From contig JAITPT010000239.1 in the NCBI GenBank assembly GCA_031289285.1, positions 1 through 8,513 of the forward strand: DNA of 8,513 nucleotides, given 5' to 3'. The position numbers and the translations under genes were made by a program. The DNA is from Puniceicoccales bacterium (GTDB taxonomy: Bacteria; Verrucomicrobiota; Verrucomicrobiia; Opitutales; UBA953). The notes under the pieces are model-generated. The model was not told where the DNA came from, searched no databases, and was given only the letters and a program-made list of their open reading frames with translations. Positions within the stretch are counted from its first letter, which is position 1. Each line of letters opens with the position of its first letter. Shown one piece after another: positions 1-5,351 of the stretch.

Positions 1-78
1 CTTCACAAATCCACCAAGCGCATCTGCCACAACATCTTCTCGCAATATTTCCCCTCCAACTGCCGTTTTTAGGATTAT
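1..78. repeat. Hairpin element E1 (right half, cut by window edge)
   Basis: This is the right half of a palindromic element. It ends in the inverted-repeat tip AACTGCCGTTTTTAGG followed by ATTAT. It matches the reverse complement of positions 1203-1280 (the left arm of element E4) over all 78 bases with no gaps and about five mismatches, so it is a second copy of the same element type. The left half lies outside the window. Mobility is inferred from copy number and ends; no transposase is encoded in it. Confidence 0.8.
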
Positions 79-448
79 TTTCAGAATGTTTCTGAAACGC
101 ATCACAGCCGTCCCATAGCAGCGGAAGCGACTTCGGAATTAGGGTTCAACCTCCCTTATTCACACAGGTCTTTCCTTGGTGTGCCAGCCTCCGTGTCTTC
201 GTGTGAAAAAATCCCCACCCAGCACCCACGCCCCGTTCTCTTAAGCCTAAGAATGGCAGTTCAGCGGGAAGGGGTTGTGCAAGATTTTGAGGCGGATGCG
301 GTTTGCGCTTTCCCGCGACGCGCACCTTGCGGTGCGTGGAGCGGAAAGCGCAAGCCGCGACGGCCAAAAGATTGCGCAGAACCGCCCGCGTTAACTGCCG
401 TTTTTAGGTTAAGATGCAAGTGAAAAAATGACTGGCACTTTATTGTGT
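79..448 (+). repeat. Large direct repeat, copy A
   Basis: A segment of about 370 bp runs from TTTTCAGAATGTTTCTG to GGCACTTTATTGTGT and recurs at 799-1159 in the same orientation. The copies differ by scattered substitutions and a few short indels; for example, copy A has an extra GTGTCTTC-like stretch near 194. Each copy carries a hairpin element (E2 here) inside about 160 bp of left flank and 35 bp of right flank. The right flank contains a diverged family-2 core (AAGTGAAAAAATGACTGGC). No convincing protein is encoded. Confidence 0.85.
240..413. repeat. Palindromic hairpin element E2
   Basis: The left end CTTAAGCCTAAGAATGGC and right end GCCGTTTTTAGGTTAAG form imperfect terminal inverted repeats. 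The similarity continues inward along both arms, each about 85 bases, to an apex at 321-336 (CGCACC, loop TTGC, GGTGCG). The whole element can therefore fold into one long imperfect hairpin. TA dinucleotides at both ends fit a TA target duplication. The layout matches E3 and E4, and it has no coding capacity. It is best called a MITE-like or foldback element; the mobilising enzyme is not visible. Confidence 0.8.
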
Positions 449-519
449 CATAACAATACCCGATTATCTCACACGAACGCACGAAGGCTGGCGCCAACCA
501 AAAAAGAATAAAGTGCCAG
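432..519. repeat. 88-bp segment with perfect 13-bp inverted ends
   Basis: CTGGCACTTTATT at 432-444 is repeated in perfect inverted orientation at 507-519 (AATAAAGTGCCAG). The interior (about 470-500) also contains an inverted, diverged copy of the stretch near 180-207 of copy A (GAAGGCTGGC against GCCAGCCTCC). The inner arm overlaps the end of direct repeat A. It may be a small non-autonomous element or a stem left by nested insertions; no gene is seen. Confidence 0.5.
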
Positions 520-716
520 ACCCTTTTTTGTTTGACTCCCGATTTTTCTTCGACACGGGCTGGCTGCGCACTGCCCTTATGGAGTGCGGTGGCAGAGGGT
601 GCGAAGTGATAACGTAGCACCCGCCGACACCGCTTTCGTAGAGGCAGTGACCGCTTCGGTTACTGGGGAGTGCGGTGGCCACATGCGGAGATGAGCGTCG
701 AATGCCTATCGGCATC
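520..716. other. Non-coding stretch with hairpin 645-665
   Basis: No credible gene is seen here. The stretch contains a 9-bp hairpin with a 3-nt CTT loop (CAGTGACCG at 645-653, CGGTTACTG at 657-665, one G·T pair). It also contains a short direct repeat, GGAGTGCGGTGGC, near 581 and 667. From about 684 it begins to resemble the family-2 repeat that follows. Confidence 0.45.
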
Positions 717-803
717 TTGAAGTCAAGCGAAAAAATGGCTGCCTTTTTATTCGGACGTGCCAAATGGGCCAAACGTCTGCTGCGCTGTAAGTGCATGATT
801 TTC
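684..803 (+). repeat. Family-2 dispersed repeat, partial copy U4
   Basis: The core at 717-752 (GAAGTCAAGCG, then GAAAAAATGGCTGC and CTTTTTATTC) matches the cores at 3511-3549 and 3670-3708, and 1771-1809 on the opposite strand. The downstream tail (GTGCCAAATGG to TGATTTTC) aligns closely with the tail of the copy at 3708-3760. The upstream part (ATGCGGAG) aligns more loosely with position 3480. The conserved core is read in different frames and meets stops in some copies, so conservation is at DNA level rather than protein level. Confidence 0.75.
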
Positions 804-1159
804 TGAATGTTTCTGAAACGCATCACAGCCGTCCCATAGCAGCGGAAGCGATTTCGGAATTAGGGTTCAACCTCCCTTATTCACACAGGTCTTTCCCTGT
901 GCGCCAGCCTTCGTGTGAAAAAATCCCCACCCAGCACCCACGCCCCGTTCTCTTAAGCCTAAGAATGGCAGTTCAGCGGGAAGGGTTTGTGCAAGATTTT
1001 GAGGCGGATGCGGTTTGCACTTTCCCGCCGCGCACCTTGCGGTGCATGGAGCGGAAAGGACAAGCCGCAGACGGCCAAAAGATTGCGCAGAACCGCCCGC
1101 ATTCACTGCCGTTTTTAGGTTAAGATGCAAGTGAAAAAATGACTGGCACTTTATTGTGT
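799..1159 (+). repeat. Large direct repeat, copy B
   Basis: This is the second copy of the segment at 79-448, in the same orientation and closely similar. It carries hairpin element E3. Its left edge directly abuts the tail of family-2 copy U4 at TGATTTTCTGAATG, and its right edge ends in GGCACTTTATTGTGT. Because each copy contains a hairpin element at the same internal place, the element was probably present before the segment was duplicated. Confidence 0.85.
952..1124. repeat. Palindromic hairpin element E3
   Basis: This is the counterpart of E2 inside copy B. It has terminal repeats CTTAAGCCTAAG and CTTAACCTAAAAACGG (right end read on the minus strand), and an apex CGCACC-TTGC-GGTGCA at 1031-1046. 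Both arms are complementary along most of their length. One right-arm change (TTCACTGCC for TTAACTGCC) slightly weakens the inverted repeat compared with E2. It has no coding capacity. Confidence 0.8.
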
Positions 1160-1170
1160 TCCCGTTGGGG

Positions 1171-1752
1171 TTAGAAGGGCGGCAAAACCAGCGGCACATC
1201 CAATAATCCTAAAAACGGCAGTTAGAGGGGAAGTATTGCGAGAAGATGTTGTGGTAGCTGCGCTTGGTGGTTTTGTGAAGGCGCACCTGTTGGTGCTTCG
1301 AACAAAGCCACGAAGTGCAGATGCCGCAACAGGTTCCGCAAGACTCCCGATTCAACTGCCGTTTTTAGGATTATGCGCCGTCGGGGTTGGGGGGGCACTG
1401 TGAAGGTCTGGGTCGAAATTACATCGCCGCGATGAATGCTGAGCGTGTATTTCCCCAGTAAAACATTTAGGATGCGGAAAGTGCCAGTAGAATTAATCTC
1501 GAAACTCTGGCTTTGGCGTTTTTTGTCGTCCCCATAAGCATCCAAATCCGCTTTGTCCCTTTCTGCTTCTGTGCGCTCTCTTTTCGCCGATGCGGTTACC
1601 TTCTCCCAAAGCCCCGCCGTAAGGCTGGTAGTTCTTGCCCGTTTTTTCGGCACCTCCGCCAACTCTATAGCTCCTCTCAAACCCAGTGCGCCGTCGCTGG
1701 CCTTGGGAAAAATGACTTTCCCTTCCACTAAACGACCTTTGCTGCCAGGTTA
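1171..1752 (-). pseudogene. Broken carboxypeptidase-regulatory-like domain gene, split by element E4
   Basis: The minus-strand frame from 1749 to 1375 reads like genuine protein. It opens with LVEGKVIFPKASDGALGL, has a charged middle rich in K, R, E and D, and then shows GTFRILNVLLGKYTLSIHRG and TFTVPPQP. The pattern G-x-F-R-I-x-N-V-x-x-G-K-Y-T-L is typical of prealbumin-like (carboxypeptidase regulatory-like) beta-sandwich domains of exported proteins. At the 5' side the frame meets a stop at 1750-1752, where a family-2 repeat tail begins, so the real N-terminus is missing. At the 3' side hairpin element E4 interrupts the frame after PRRR. If E4 and one TA are removed, the frame continues without a shift into ILDVPLVLPPF and a TAA at 1171-1173. 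The reading is therefore a gene remnant damaged by two repeats. The domain assignment is by pattern only, and the original full function is unknown. Confidence 0.6.
1203..1374. repeat. Palindromic hairpin element E4
   Basis: Perfect 21-bp inverted repeats at 1203-1223 and 1354-1374 (containing CCTAAAAACGGCAGTT and its complement) bound a 172-bp unit. The two arms stay alignable inward to an apex CGCACC-TGTT-GGTGC around 1281-1293, so the whole unit is one long imperfect palindrome. TA occurs symmetrically at 1204-1205 and 1372-1373, fitting a TA target-site duplication such as those of the IS630/Tc1-mariner group. It interrupts the pseudogene described at this place. No transposase is encoded. 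Confidence 0.85.
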
Positions 1753-1930
1753 GACGTTTAGCACTTCTCTTAATAAAAAGGCAGCCATTTTTTTCACTTG
1801 ACTTCAAAATGGCTTGTGGCCGTCAGACCTTCAGTTTCACACGCAGCAGAATTATAGCAGAGCGCATAGTCACTATTCATCAACCCAACAATCCCGCCCG
1901 CATGGGACGGCGGCACCATTGCTCTCACTC
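1753..1930 (-). repeat. Family-2 dispersed repeat, copy U3 (inverted)
   Basis: Read on the minus strand, this runs from GAGTGAGAGCAATGGTGCCG (near 1930) through ATAGTGAC and CTGCTGCGTGTG to the core GAAGTCAAGTG, ATGGCTGCC and TTTTTATT (1809-1771), then a short tail. It aligns over its length with the plus-strand unit at 3388-3550. It therefore lies on the 3' side of nuoH in inverted orientation to the copies on the 5' side. Its tail seems to cut off the 5' end of the neighbouring pseudogene. No coding region is seen. Confidence 0.75.
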
Positions 1931-1955
1931 GAAATCGCGGGGAACCATAAAACGG

Positions 1956-2001
1956 CATCTCCAATGCCGATGCCGATGTCCGATGCCAATGTCCGATGTC
2001 C
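1956..2001. repeat. Short degenerate tandem repeat (CCGATG/CCAATG units)
   Basis: A run of six- to seven-base units of the type CCAATG, CCGATG and TCCGATG stands 50 bp beyond the nuoH stop codon and is repeated six or seven times with small changes. It is non-coding and could expand or contract by slippage. No recognised function. Confidence 0.65.
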
Positions 2002-2052
2002 CTTCAAAAAACACCTGCACGGGTAAGGACCGTTTTCCAATTATGGAAACCC

Positions 2053-3306
2053 TCAGATGTGGCGATAGACACGCGGGGCGTTGCCCGCAGAGAGTTTTTT
2101 GCCGAGGAGGAAAAAGGTGGCGGCAACAGGGGCAAAGGCCAACGCCCATGCGACGATGCGCGCTACACTTGCCCAATCGCGTGTCAGTTGCCAAATCGCT
2201 GCGGCTGCCAAGTTGACGAGCGCGACAGGCACGAGAAACTTCCACGCGAGCCGCATGAGTTGGTCTATGCGCAGGCGCAACAAGGTTGCGCGCATCCACA
2301 TGAAGCTGAGTATGACGGCGACGAGTTTCAGGTAAAACCACAGATACGACGGCACAAATTGGAGAAACTCGCAGGGCGCTTGCCAGCCGCCAAGGAAGAG
2401 CGTAACGCCCAGCCCCGCCAGCGACGCCATCCCAAAATATTCGCCCATGAAAAACAGCGCGTATTTAAACCCCGAATATTCCGTAAGATAGCCAGCGATG
2501 ATTTCGCTTTCGCCCTCCGGTAGGTCAAACGGGCAGCGGTTGCACTCCGCCAGAGCGGCTATGTAAAACACCAGCGCACCCGCCAGCCCCCACGGCGTGA
2601 AAATGTTCCATTGCGGCAACACGCCGCCCAGCCAGCCGCCTTGCGACTCGACAATGCCCGTAAGCGAGAGGCCACCCGCCACTGCCGCCGCCGGCACCGC
2701 CACCAACAACAGCGGCAATTCGTAGCTGACAAGCTGCGCCAGCGCACGTATCGCGGCGATGAGCGAGTATTTGTTACCGCTCGACCAGCCCGCCATGAAA
2801 ATCGCCAGTTCCGAGGCCGCGCCCGCCGCAAAGAAATAGAGCAGCGCGGCGTCCATGCCGCCAAGTGCCGTTAGCTCGCGCCCGAAAGGCAACGCTGCCA
2901 GCCCCAGCAGCGCGAAGGCGACCGTCGCGGCAGGAGCGAGAAGGTGTAGCACTTTGTCGGCGGCGGATGGCACGATGTCCTCCTTTGTGAGCGCTTTCAC
3001 GGCGTCGGCAAACGGCTGGAAAAACCCGAACATGCGCACGCCGAAAACTCTCACGCGGTTGGGGCCATAGCGGTTTTGGAAACGCCCCAGCAACTTGCGT
3101 TCGGTGACGGTCAGGAAGGCAAACGTCAGCCCGAACACGGTCAAAATGGCGACGATGGCGATGAGCGAGACGGCGAGCCAGCGCAGCCACTCGATGTCGG
3201 GCAGCAGGCTGGCGAGCCACGCGGCGGCATCGGCGGGGAAGGTTTCCAGAAAGGGTTGGGCGGCGGCGGCGGGCGCGGCGGCGGCGGTGGTTACGGCGGC
3301 GGGCAT
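2053..3306 (-). CDS. nuoH: NADH-quinone oxidoreductase subunit H
   Basis: This is subunit H (ND1 homologue) of respiratory complex I, a multi-pass inner-membrane protein at the junction with the peripheral arm. It helps form the quinone-binding chamber and couples quinone reduction to proton pumping. With the ATG at 3306 it has 417 residues, longer than the roughly 325-residue E. coli protein because of an Ala-rich N-terminal extension and longer loops. Family signatures are present: TVTERKLLGRFQNRYGPNRV (66-85), the ELAIFMAGWSSGNKYSL region (166-182), NRCPFDLPEGESEIIAGY (256-273), and the C-terminal RLRIDQLMRLAWK (344-356). Many hydrophobic segments span the protein. The frame is open upstream to 3453, but the extra residues are not NuoH-like and come partly from a family-2 repeat, so the ATG before PAAVTTAAAA is preferred; no strong ribosome-binding site decides it. 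No other nuo gene lies in the window, which is unusual because nuoH normally sits between nuoG and nuoI. The gene looks intact. Confidence 0.93.
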   Translation of the reverse strand: MPAAVTTAAAAPAAAAQPFLETFPADAAAWLASLLPDIEWLRWLAVSLIAIVAILTVFGLTFAFLTVTERKLLGRFQNRYGPNRVRVFGVRMFGFFQPFADAVKALTKEDIVPSAADKVLHLLAPAATVAFALLGLAALPFGRELTALGGMDAALLYFFAAGAASELAIFMAGWSSGNKYSLIAAIRALAQLVSYELPLLLVAVPAAAVAGGLSLTGIVESQGGWLGGVLPQWNIFTPWGLAGALVFYIAALAECNRCPFDLPEGESEIIAGYLTEYSGFKYALFFMGEYFGMASLAGLGVTLFLGGWQAPCEFLQFVPSYLWFYLKLVAVILSFMWMRATLLRLRIDQLMRLAWKFLVPVALVNLAAAAIWQLTRDWASVARIVAWALAFAPVAATFFLLGKKLSAGNAPRVYRHI

Positions 3307-3387
3307 GGTGTTGCGAAGAAACGGCGCGGGGGAAAATGCGCGGAACAGCGTTTGCGGCAAGCGCGTTTTCGGGTTTCTCCTTGTTTT

Positions 3388-3550
3388 GAGTGAGAGCAAT
3401 GTGCCGCAGCCCCGCATAGGATGTGATTGTCGTGTTGTGATGGATAGTGACAATGTGTGCTTTGCTAAATCCTACTGCGTGCGGAGTAGCGGGCTGACTG
3501 CCACAAACTATTTTGAAGTCAAGTAGGAAAAATGGCTGCCTTTTTATTCA
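3388..3550 (+). repeat. Family-2 dispersed repeat, unit U1
   Basis: This is the first of two tandem units with a period of about 159 bp. It runs from GAGTGAGAGCAATG through ATTGTCGTGTTG, a GACAAT partner (ATTGTC...GACAAT forms a small inverted repeat), CTACTGCGTGCGGAG and the core GAAGTCAAGTAGG, AAAAATGGCTGCC, TTTTTATTC (3511-3549). It lies directly upstream of nuoH, between that gene and the plus-strand gene cluster, and aligns with the inverted copy at 1753-1930. Confidence 0.8.
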
Positions 3551-3760
3551 AGCGCAATGGTGCCACAATTTCGCACAAGGCGTGATTGTCGTGTTGGTGG
3601 ACGGTAACAATGTTGTGCTCGTGATAATCCTGCTGTGTGTGGAGCCGAGTGGCTAATTGCCGCAAGCTGTTTTGAGGTCAAGTGGAAAAAATGGCTGCCT
3701 TTTTATTCGAGTGCCGCAAATGTGCAAAATGTTTGCCGCAGTGTAACTGCTTGATTTTCA
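3551..3760 (+). repeat. Family-2 dispersed repeat, unit U2 with tail
   Basis: This is the second tandem unit, starting GCGCAATGGTGCC and carrying the same ATTGTCGTGTTGG, TAACAAT and core elements (core 3670-3708). After the core it keeps a tail (GAGTGCCGCAAATG to TTGATTTTCAGC) that matches the tail of the copy ending near 803. Immediately downstream is the perfect palindrome ATTCGCGAAT at 3765-3774. No gene is seen in the unit. Confidence 0.8.
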
Positions 3761-3844
3761 GCATATTCGCGAATCAAATCCAGACTCCCTCCGAAAAGTT
3801 GCCAGAATAATTAACCAGGCTAAATAAAATACTTTTGCGAGAAA

Positions 3845-3878
3845 GGGAGGGAGGGGGGAGGGGGGGAAGGGGGGGGGG
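3845..3878 (+). other. G-quadruplex-forming tract
   Basis: Five runs of G (3, 3, 6, 7 and 10 bases at 3845-3847, 3849-3851, 3853-3858, 3860-3866 and 3869-3878) are separated by only one or two A residues. This exceeds the usual G3+N1-7 four-run rule and predicts a very stable parallel G-quadruplex on the plus strand. It lies about 205 bp upstream of the gene at 4084. The exact run lengths could be affected by homopolymer sequencing error. Confidence 0.75.
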
Positions 3879-3953
3879 ATTTTCACGGAGCTAACGCCCC
3901 ATGTTCCCAACAGGTTGTCCCTACGGTTGGGCTTTTACCGAGGCACCCATACC

Positions 3954-3992
3954 CTTACCTCTCATTCTTACCTCTCGTTCTCACCTCTTATT
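3954..3992. repeat. Three tandem 13-bp repeats
   Basis: The units are CTTACCTCTCATT (3954-3966), CTTACCTCTCGTT (3967-3979) and CTCACCTCTTATT (3980-3992). They are head to tail with one to three changes each, and the last ends 91 bp before the ATG at 4084. The polypyrimidine units could be an iterated binding site or simple slippage products; function unknown. Confidence 0.8.
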
Positions 3993-4083
3993 CAAAGTAG
4001 CGGGAAACCTGTTTTCGGGAATTAGCGTTATGGCGGGTTTTGCGTTGCGGTGGGCGGCGTTTTCGCGCTAAGCCACACCGGAT

Positions 4084-4575
4084 ATGGAATGGCAATTCAA
4101 GCCTCTCTCGCGCCGTTGCGCTGTCAGCGGCGAACCGTTGAAAGTCGGCGACCACGTGGTGTGTCTCGTCTTCAAACCGGAGGGTGCCGACATAAGTCGC
4201 GCCGATATTCTCGCGGCAAACGCTGAGGGTTTCCTGCCCGGTGGCATCGAGCTGGGCAGGTGGATGCGCGAGGTGAAAGACAGCGCGGCGGAGGAGCGCG
4301 AGGCGCGCCTGCAATTGATGGCCTCCCGCGAGGAGTTTTTTCTCTCGCTTTTTACCGCCGACTCCGACCCAACTGGCGACAAGGCGGTGCTCAAGCAATT
4401 GCTCGCGCTCATGCTCGAGCGCAAGCGTGTGCTGCGTGCGCTCGGCAAACCCGCCAACAACATCCAGCGTTACCTGCACGTGCGCACTCGCGACGAATAC
4501 GAGGTGCCGACCGACGAGTTGCAGCCTGCGCAGCTTGTCGCCATCCAACCCGTGCTCGAGACGCTCGTGGGGTAG
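4084..4575 (+). CDS. Conserved hypothetical protein
   Basis: A 163-residue protein of unknown function, seemingly cytoplasmic, since it has no signal peptide or membrane segment. The N-terminal part (residues 1-35: FKPLSRRCAVSGEPL, then GDHVVCLVF) looks like a small beta-rich domain with two cysteines (13 and 27), too few for a classic zinc ribbon. Residues about 58-120 are helical and highly charged (MREVKDSAAEEREARL, then FFLSLF, then LLALMLERKRVLRAL). The C-terminus has YLHVRTRDEYEVPTDEL. I recall similar short proteins in Opitutaceae-type genomes, but no assigned function. An in-frame TAA at 4069-4071 makes the ATG at 4084 the first possible ATG; no Shine-Dalgarno sequence is seen. It is followed after 130 bp by two co-directional envelope genes, but the gap leaves shared transcription uncertain. 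Codon use and reading frame look like a real gene. Confidence 0.8.
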   Translation: MEWQFKPLSRRCAVSGEPLKVGDHVVCLVFKPEGADISRADILAANAEGFLPGGIELGRWMREVKDSAAEEREARLQLMASREEFFLSLFTADSDPTGDKAVLKQLLALMLERKRVLRALGKPANNIQRYLHVRTRDEYEVPTDELQPAQLVAIQPVLETLVG

Positions 4576-4658
4576 GCGCGGTCAGCGGCGTCCGACTGCG
4601 CCGTGAGTTTTCCGCTTTCCTTCCGCACGGTTCGCCGCCACTGTCCCACCCTCACTTT

Positions 4659-4689
4659 TTCAGCTAACTTTAGTTACCTTCAGCTAACT
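4659..4689 (+). promoter_or_regulatory. Direct repeat TTCAGCTAACT, 20-bp spacing, before lipoprotein gene
   Basis: TTCAGCTAACT occurs at 4659-4669 and again at 4679-4689, exactly 20 bp apart, about two helical turns. Between them AACTTTAGTT adds a partial inverted symmetry. The pair ends 16 bp before the ATG at 4706. The spacing fits two half-sites read from one face of DNA, so an operator or leader element is possible, but no regulator is identified. Confidence 0.35.
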
Positions 4690-4705
4690 CTTCCCGTTTC
4701 CCGTC

Positions 4706-5308
4706 ATGACCAAAAAAATCTTCACCGCCTTCGCCGCCCTTTTCACCGCTGTCTTTCTCGGTGGCTGCGCAAACGACGCAATCACATACCGTGCAACTCT
4801 CCACTTCGAGGCGACGCCTCGTGAGTTGGAAGGCGCGGGGAAACCCGGGTCGCCCTTAATTCACGATTTTGCGATGCCCGACGAGATCGCGAGAAAAAAT
4901 CTTGACCCAAAATACACGCCGAGAAGATACCGCAGTCTTGAGGCGGCTGTCGCCACCGAGGAGCACTTCCTCGACGCGAGCGCGGTGAAGGCCACTTACG
5001 CGGTGGGAGCTGACAAATGGGACATGGTCCAGCTGCGTGTGCTACTGACCCCGACCGCCACCAACCGCCTCTACGCACAGACGATTACCCGTGTCCAAGA
5101 TGGCGGAAATCGCCTCTTTCTTTTCGTGAACGGCAATCCCGTCGGCTCGCTCATCCTCAGCGAACAAGTCAAAACGGGGGCCTTGCTGTTTGGCATAAAT
5201 CTGCCCTACAAAAACGAGGAAGAACTAAAAGGACAGGCGTTTGACCTCCAAAACGACCTTCGGAAAACCATCCTCATTCTGCGTAAGCAAAGAGAGGGGG
5301 GCAAGTAA
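4706..5308 (+). CDS. Putative lipoprotein of unknown function
   Basis: A 200-residue exported protein. The N-terminus is a classic type II signal: MTKKIF, a hydrophobic stretch, and the lipobox LGGC with the lipidated cysteine at residue 21. The +2 residue is Ala, so outer-membrane sorting by the E. coli rule is possible. The mature part starts with a beta-like segment (ITYRATLHFEATP), then MPDEIARKNLDPKY, a middle QLRVLLTPTATNRLYAQTITRV, and LFVNGNPVGSLILSEQV. It ends in a charged helix (EELKGQAFDLQNDLRKTILI). I do not recognise a family. The stop lies 43 bp before the ATG of the M23 peptidase gene, so the two are probably co-transcribed and may act together at the cell envelope. The ATG at 4706 is supported by the signal sequence; no clear ribosome-binding site precedes it. 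Confidence 0.85.
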   Translation: MTKKIFTAFAALFTAVFLGGCANDAITYRATLHFEATPRELEGAGKPGSPLIHDFAMPDEIARKNLDPKYTPRRYRSLEAAVATEEHFLDASAVKATYAVGADKWDMVQLRVLLTPTATNRLYAQTITRVQDGGNRLFLFVNGNPVGSLILSEQVKTGALLFGINLPYKNEEELKGQAFDLQNDLRKTILILRKQREGGK

Positions 5309-5351
5309 GGGACCGCGCTTGCAAAGCGACCACAACCGCCGCCGGAAAAAT

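Larger units (their letters stand above)
3761..4083. other. Intergenic region upstream of the plus-strand gene cluster
   Basis: This non-coding stretch holds, in order, the palindrome ATTCGCGAAT (3765-3774), an A/T-rich segment (3803-3834), a G-rich tract, a CCCAAC...GTTGGG inverted repeat at 3906-3911 and 3926-3931 followed by CTTTT, and a triple 13-bp repeat. TTGCCA at 3799-3804 and TAAATA at 3821-3826 are 16 bp apart and could be a poor sigma70-type promoter for the gene at 4084, but the match is too weak to call. Confidence 0.4.

Noticed and set aside
79..1159. CRISPR array
   Set aside because: The repeats are long (about 170-370 bp), few, irregularly spaced and lack spacer-repeat periodicity.
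240..1374. Integron attC sites
   Set aside because: The hairpin elements are palindromic, but the GTT/AAC triplets next to their ends do not fit the RYYYAAC...GTTRRRY arrangement and no cassette genes are present.
1222..1728. Intact 168-residue minus-strand gene
   Set aside because: Its last third is the translation of hairpin element E4 and its 5' side is cut by another repeat; only the middle is protein-like.
2008..2035. Terminator of nuoH (ACC...GGT followed by a T-run on the minus strand)
   Set aside because: The stem is only 3-4 bp with a 6-nt loop; the T-run alone is not enough.
3307..3453. N-terminal extension of NuoH to a TTG at 3453
   Set aside because: The added 49 residues are not NuoH-like, begin inside a family-2 repeat and use a TTG start; the ATG at 3306 gives a complete protein.
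2081..3526. Several plus-strand open frames opposite nuoH (for example 3076-3393 and 3095-3526)
   Set aside because: They are shadows of the GC-rich nuoH gene with low-complexity Gly/Arg composition and no family resemblance.
3511..3710. Peptide reading FEVKWKKWLPFY from the family-2 core
   Set aside because: The same core is read in other frames or contains stops in the other copies, so it is a DNA repeat and not a conserved peptide.
3799..3830. Sigma70 promoter TTGCCA/TAAATA for the gene at 4084
   Set aside because: The -10 match is poor, and the better TAAAAT is at the wrong spacing; it lies over 250 bp from the start codon with a G-rich tract between.
5241..5351. Upstream start (TTG 5241) for the M23 peptidase
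   Set aside because: It would overlap the lipoprotein gene by 68 bp and put an extra hydrophilic segment before the membrane anchor; the ATG at 5352 is more natural.
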